From positions 1 to 64,000 of the forward strand of contig NZ_BILW01000033.1 in assembly GCF_004000765.1 (NCBI RefSeq): DNA of 64,000 nucleotides, written 5' to 3'. The notes under the pieces are model-generated. The model ran no database searches and was not told the origin of the DNA. It saw only the letters and a program-made list of their open reading frames with translations. This document shows, in pieces, positions 63,508 through 64,000 of this stretch. The stretch comes from Paenibacillus chondroitinus NBRC 15376 (GTDB lineage: Bacteria > Bacillota > Bacilli > Paenibacillales > NBRC-103111). Position 1 is the first letter of the stretch, and every line of letters begins with the position of its first letter. Position numbers and translations under genes: made by a program.

Positions 63508-64000
63508 ATGGGCGATTATTTAATTCGAGGAACGGCCCTTCAGGGAAGAGTTCGTGCTTTTGCAGTACAAACCACCGACCTCACAGATGAACTTAGCCGA
63601 AGACATCAAACGACCCCTACCGCCACTGCGGCGTTAGGAAGAACGGCAGCGGCCGGTCTTCTTCTGGGAGCTATGCTCAAAGGTGAGGAGCATCTCATTA
63701 TTCAAGTCAAAGGAGACGGTCCAATCGGGCAGATTGTGGTCGATGCCAATGCCAAAGGCGAGGTGCGCGGTTATGTGGATAATCCGCTGGTTGACCCTCC
63801 CCTCAAAGCGAATGGCAAACTCGATGTTGCCGCTGCGGTCGGAACGGACGGCTTTTTGTACATAACCAAAGATTTAGGTCTCAAAGAACCTTACAAAGGC
63901 AGTACTCCGATCATTTCCGGAGAATTAGCGGAAGATTTCACCTACTATTTTGCGAAGTCGGAACAGACGCCTTCAGCTGTAGCTCTTGGTGTTTTGGTAA
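63508..64000 (+). CDS. hslO: 33-kDa redox chaperone HslO (partial)
   Basis: The first 164 codons of Hsp33; the gene runs past the window end, so the C-terminal zinc-cysteine redox switch is not visible. [37 protein letters not shown] and [19 protein letters not shown] are typical. It is a holdase activated by oxidation and heat. AAGGAAAGGACG precedes the ATG. coaX-hslO order matches Bacillus. Confidence 0.94.
   Translation, partial: MGDYLIRGTALQGRVRAFAVQTTDLTDELSRRHQTTPTATAALGRTAAAGLLLGAMLKGEEHLIIQVKGDGPIGQIVVDANAKGEVRGYVDNPLVDPPLKANGKLDVAAAVGTDGFLYITKDLGLKEPYKGSTPIISGELAEDFTYYFAKSEQTPSAVALGVLV

Overview
This window looks like a chromosomal segment from an endospore-forming Firmicute of the Paenibacillaceae (Paenibacillus or a close relative). 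It follows the Bacillus subtilis csfB-to-hslO gene order almost step for step. The spore-specific genes (gin, yabG, sspF, spoVG, fin, spoVT, yabP, yabQ, spoIIE) and the mixed, locally GC-rich base composition fit that assignment. It is inferred from gene order and protein recognition, not from any database search.

Layout. 1-1.4 kb: a mostly empty stretch, a minus-strand membrane protein, and gin behind a sigma-F-like promoter. 1.4-8.5 kb: an Orn/Lys/Arg decarboxylase, tmk, darA, yaaR, holB, ricT, yabA, trmN6 and rsmI. 8.6-13.4 kb: abrB on the minus strand, with Spo0A boxes; then an HD phosphohydrolase and tatD; then a minus-strand ecsAB-type ABC transporter. 13.5-24.1 kb: a c-di-AMP riboswitch, yabE, rnmV, rsmA, yabG, veg, sspF, ispE, purR, ridA, spoVG, glmU and rplY (ctc). 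24.1-37.3 kb: a small minus-strand hypothetical gene, pth, fin, mfd, a PrsA-like lipoprotein, spoVT, a SpoVB-type flippase, yabN (MazG), HU, rqcP, yabP, yabQ, divIC and yabR. 37.3-40.1 kb: spoIIE with a 21-bp-spaced promoter.

40.2-53.1 kb is the accessory part: a class-D-like sortase, a 1128-residue LPVTG-anchored protein with collagen-binding (Cna-type) repeats, and a 2745-residue protein made of DUF11/Ig-like repeats and ending in S-layer homology domains. In B. subtilis spoIIE is followed directly by yabS and yabT, so this 13-kb cell-surface block appears inserted into a conserved sporulation locus. Conserved order resumes with yabS, yabT, tilS, hpt and ftsH. A nadABC operon then separates ftsH from coaX, and hslO runs off the window end.

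How the genes work together. Most encode housekeeping functions for translation, replication, repair and cell-wall precursors. Interleaved with them are genes for every sporulation stage. Putative sigma-A, -H, -F, -G and -K promoters and Spo0A boxes can be read by eye upstream of the genes expected to use them. c-di-AMP is sensed twice, by the yabE riboswitch and by DarA. Compared with B. subtilis, xpaC, yaaN, yazA, metS and prs, and the trnSL tRNAs upstream of spoIIE, are missing from this neighbourhood. ecsAB, hup, the PrsA-like gene, the surface island and nadABC are extra.
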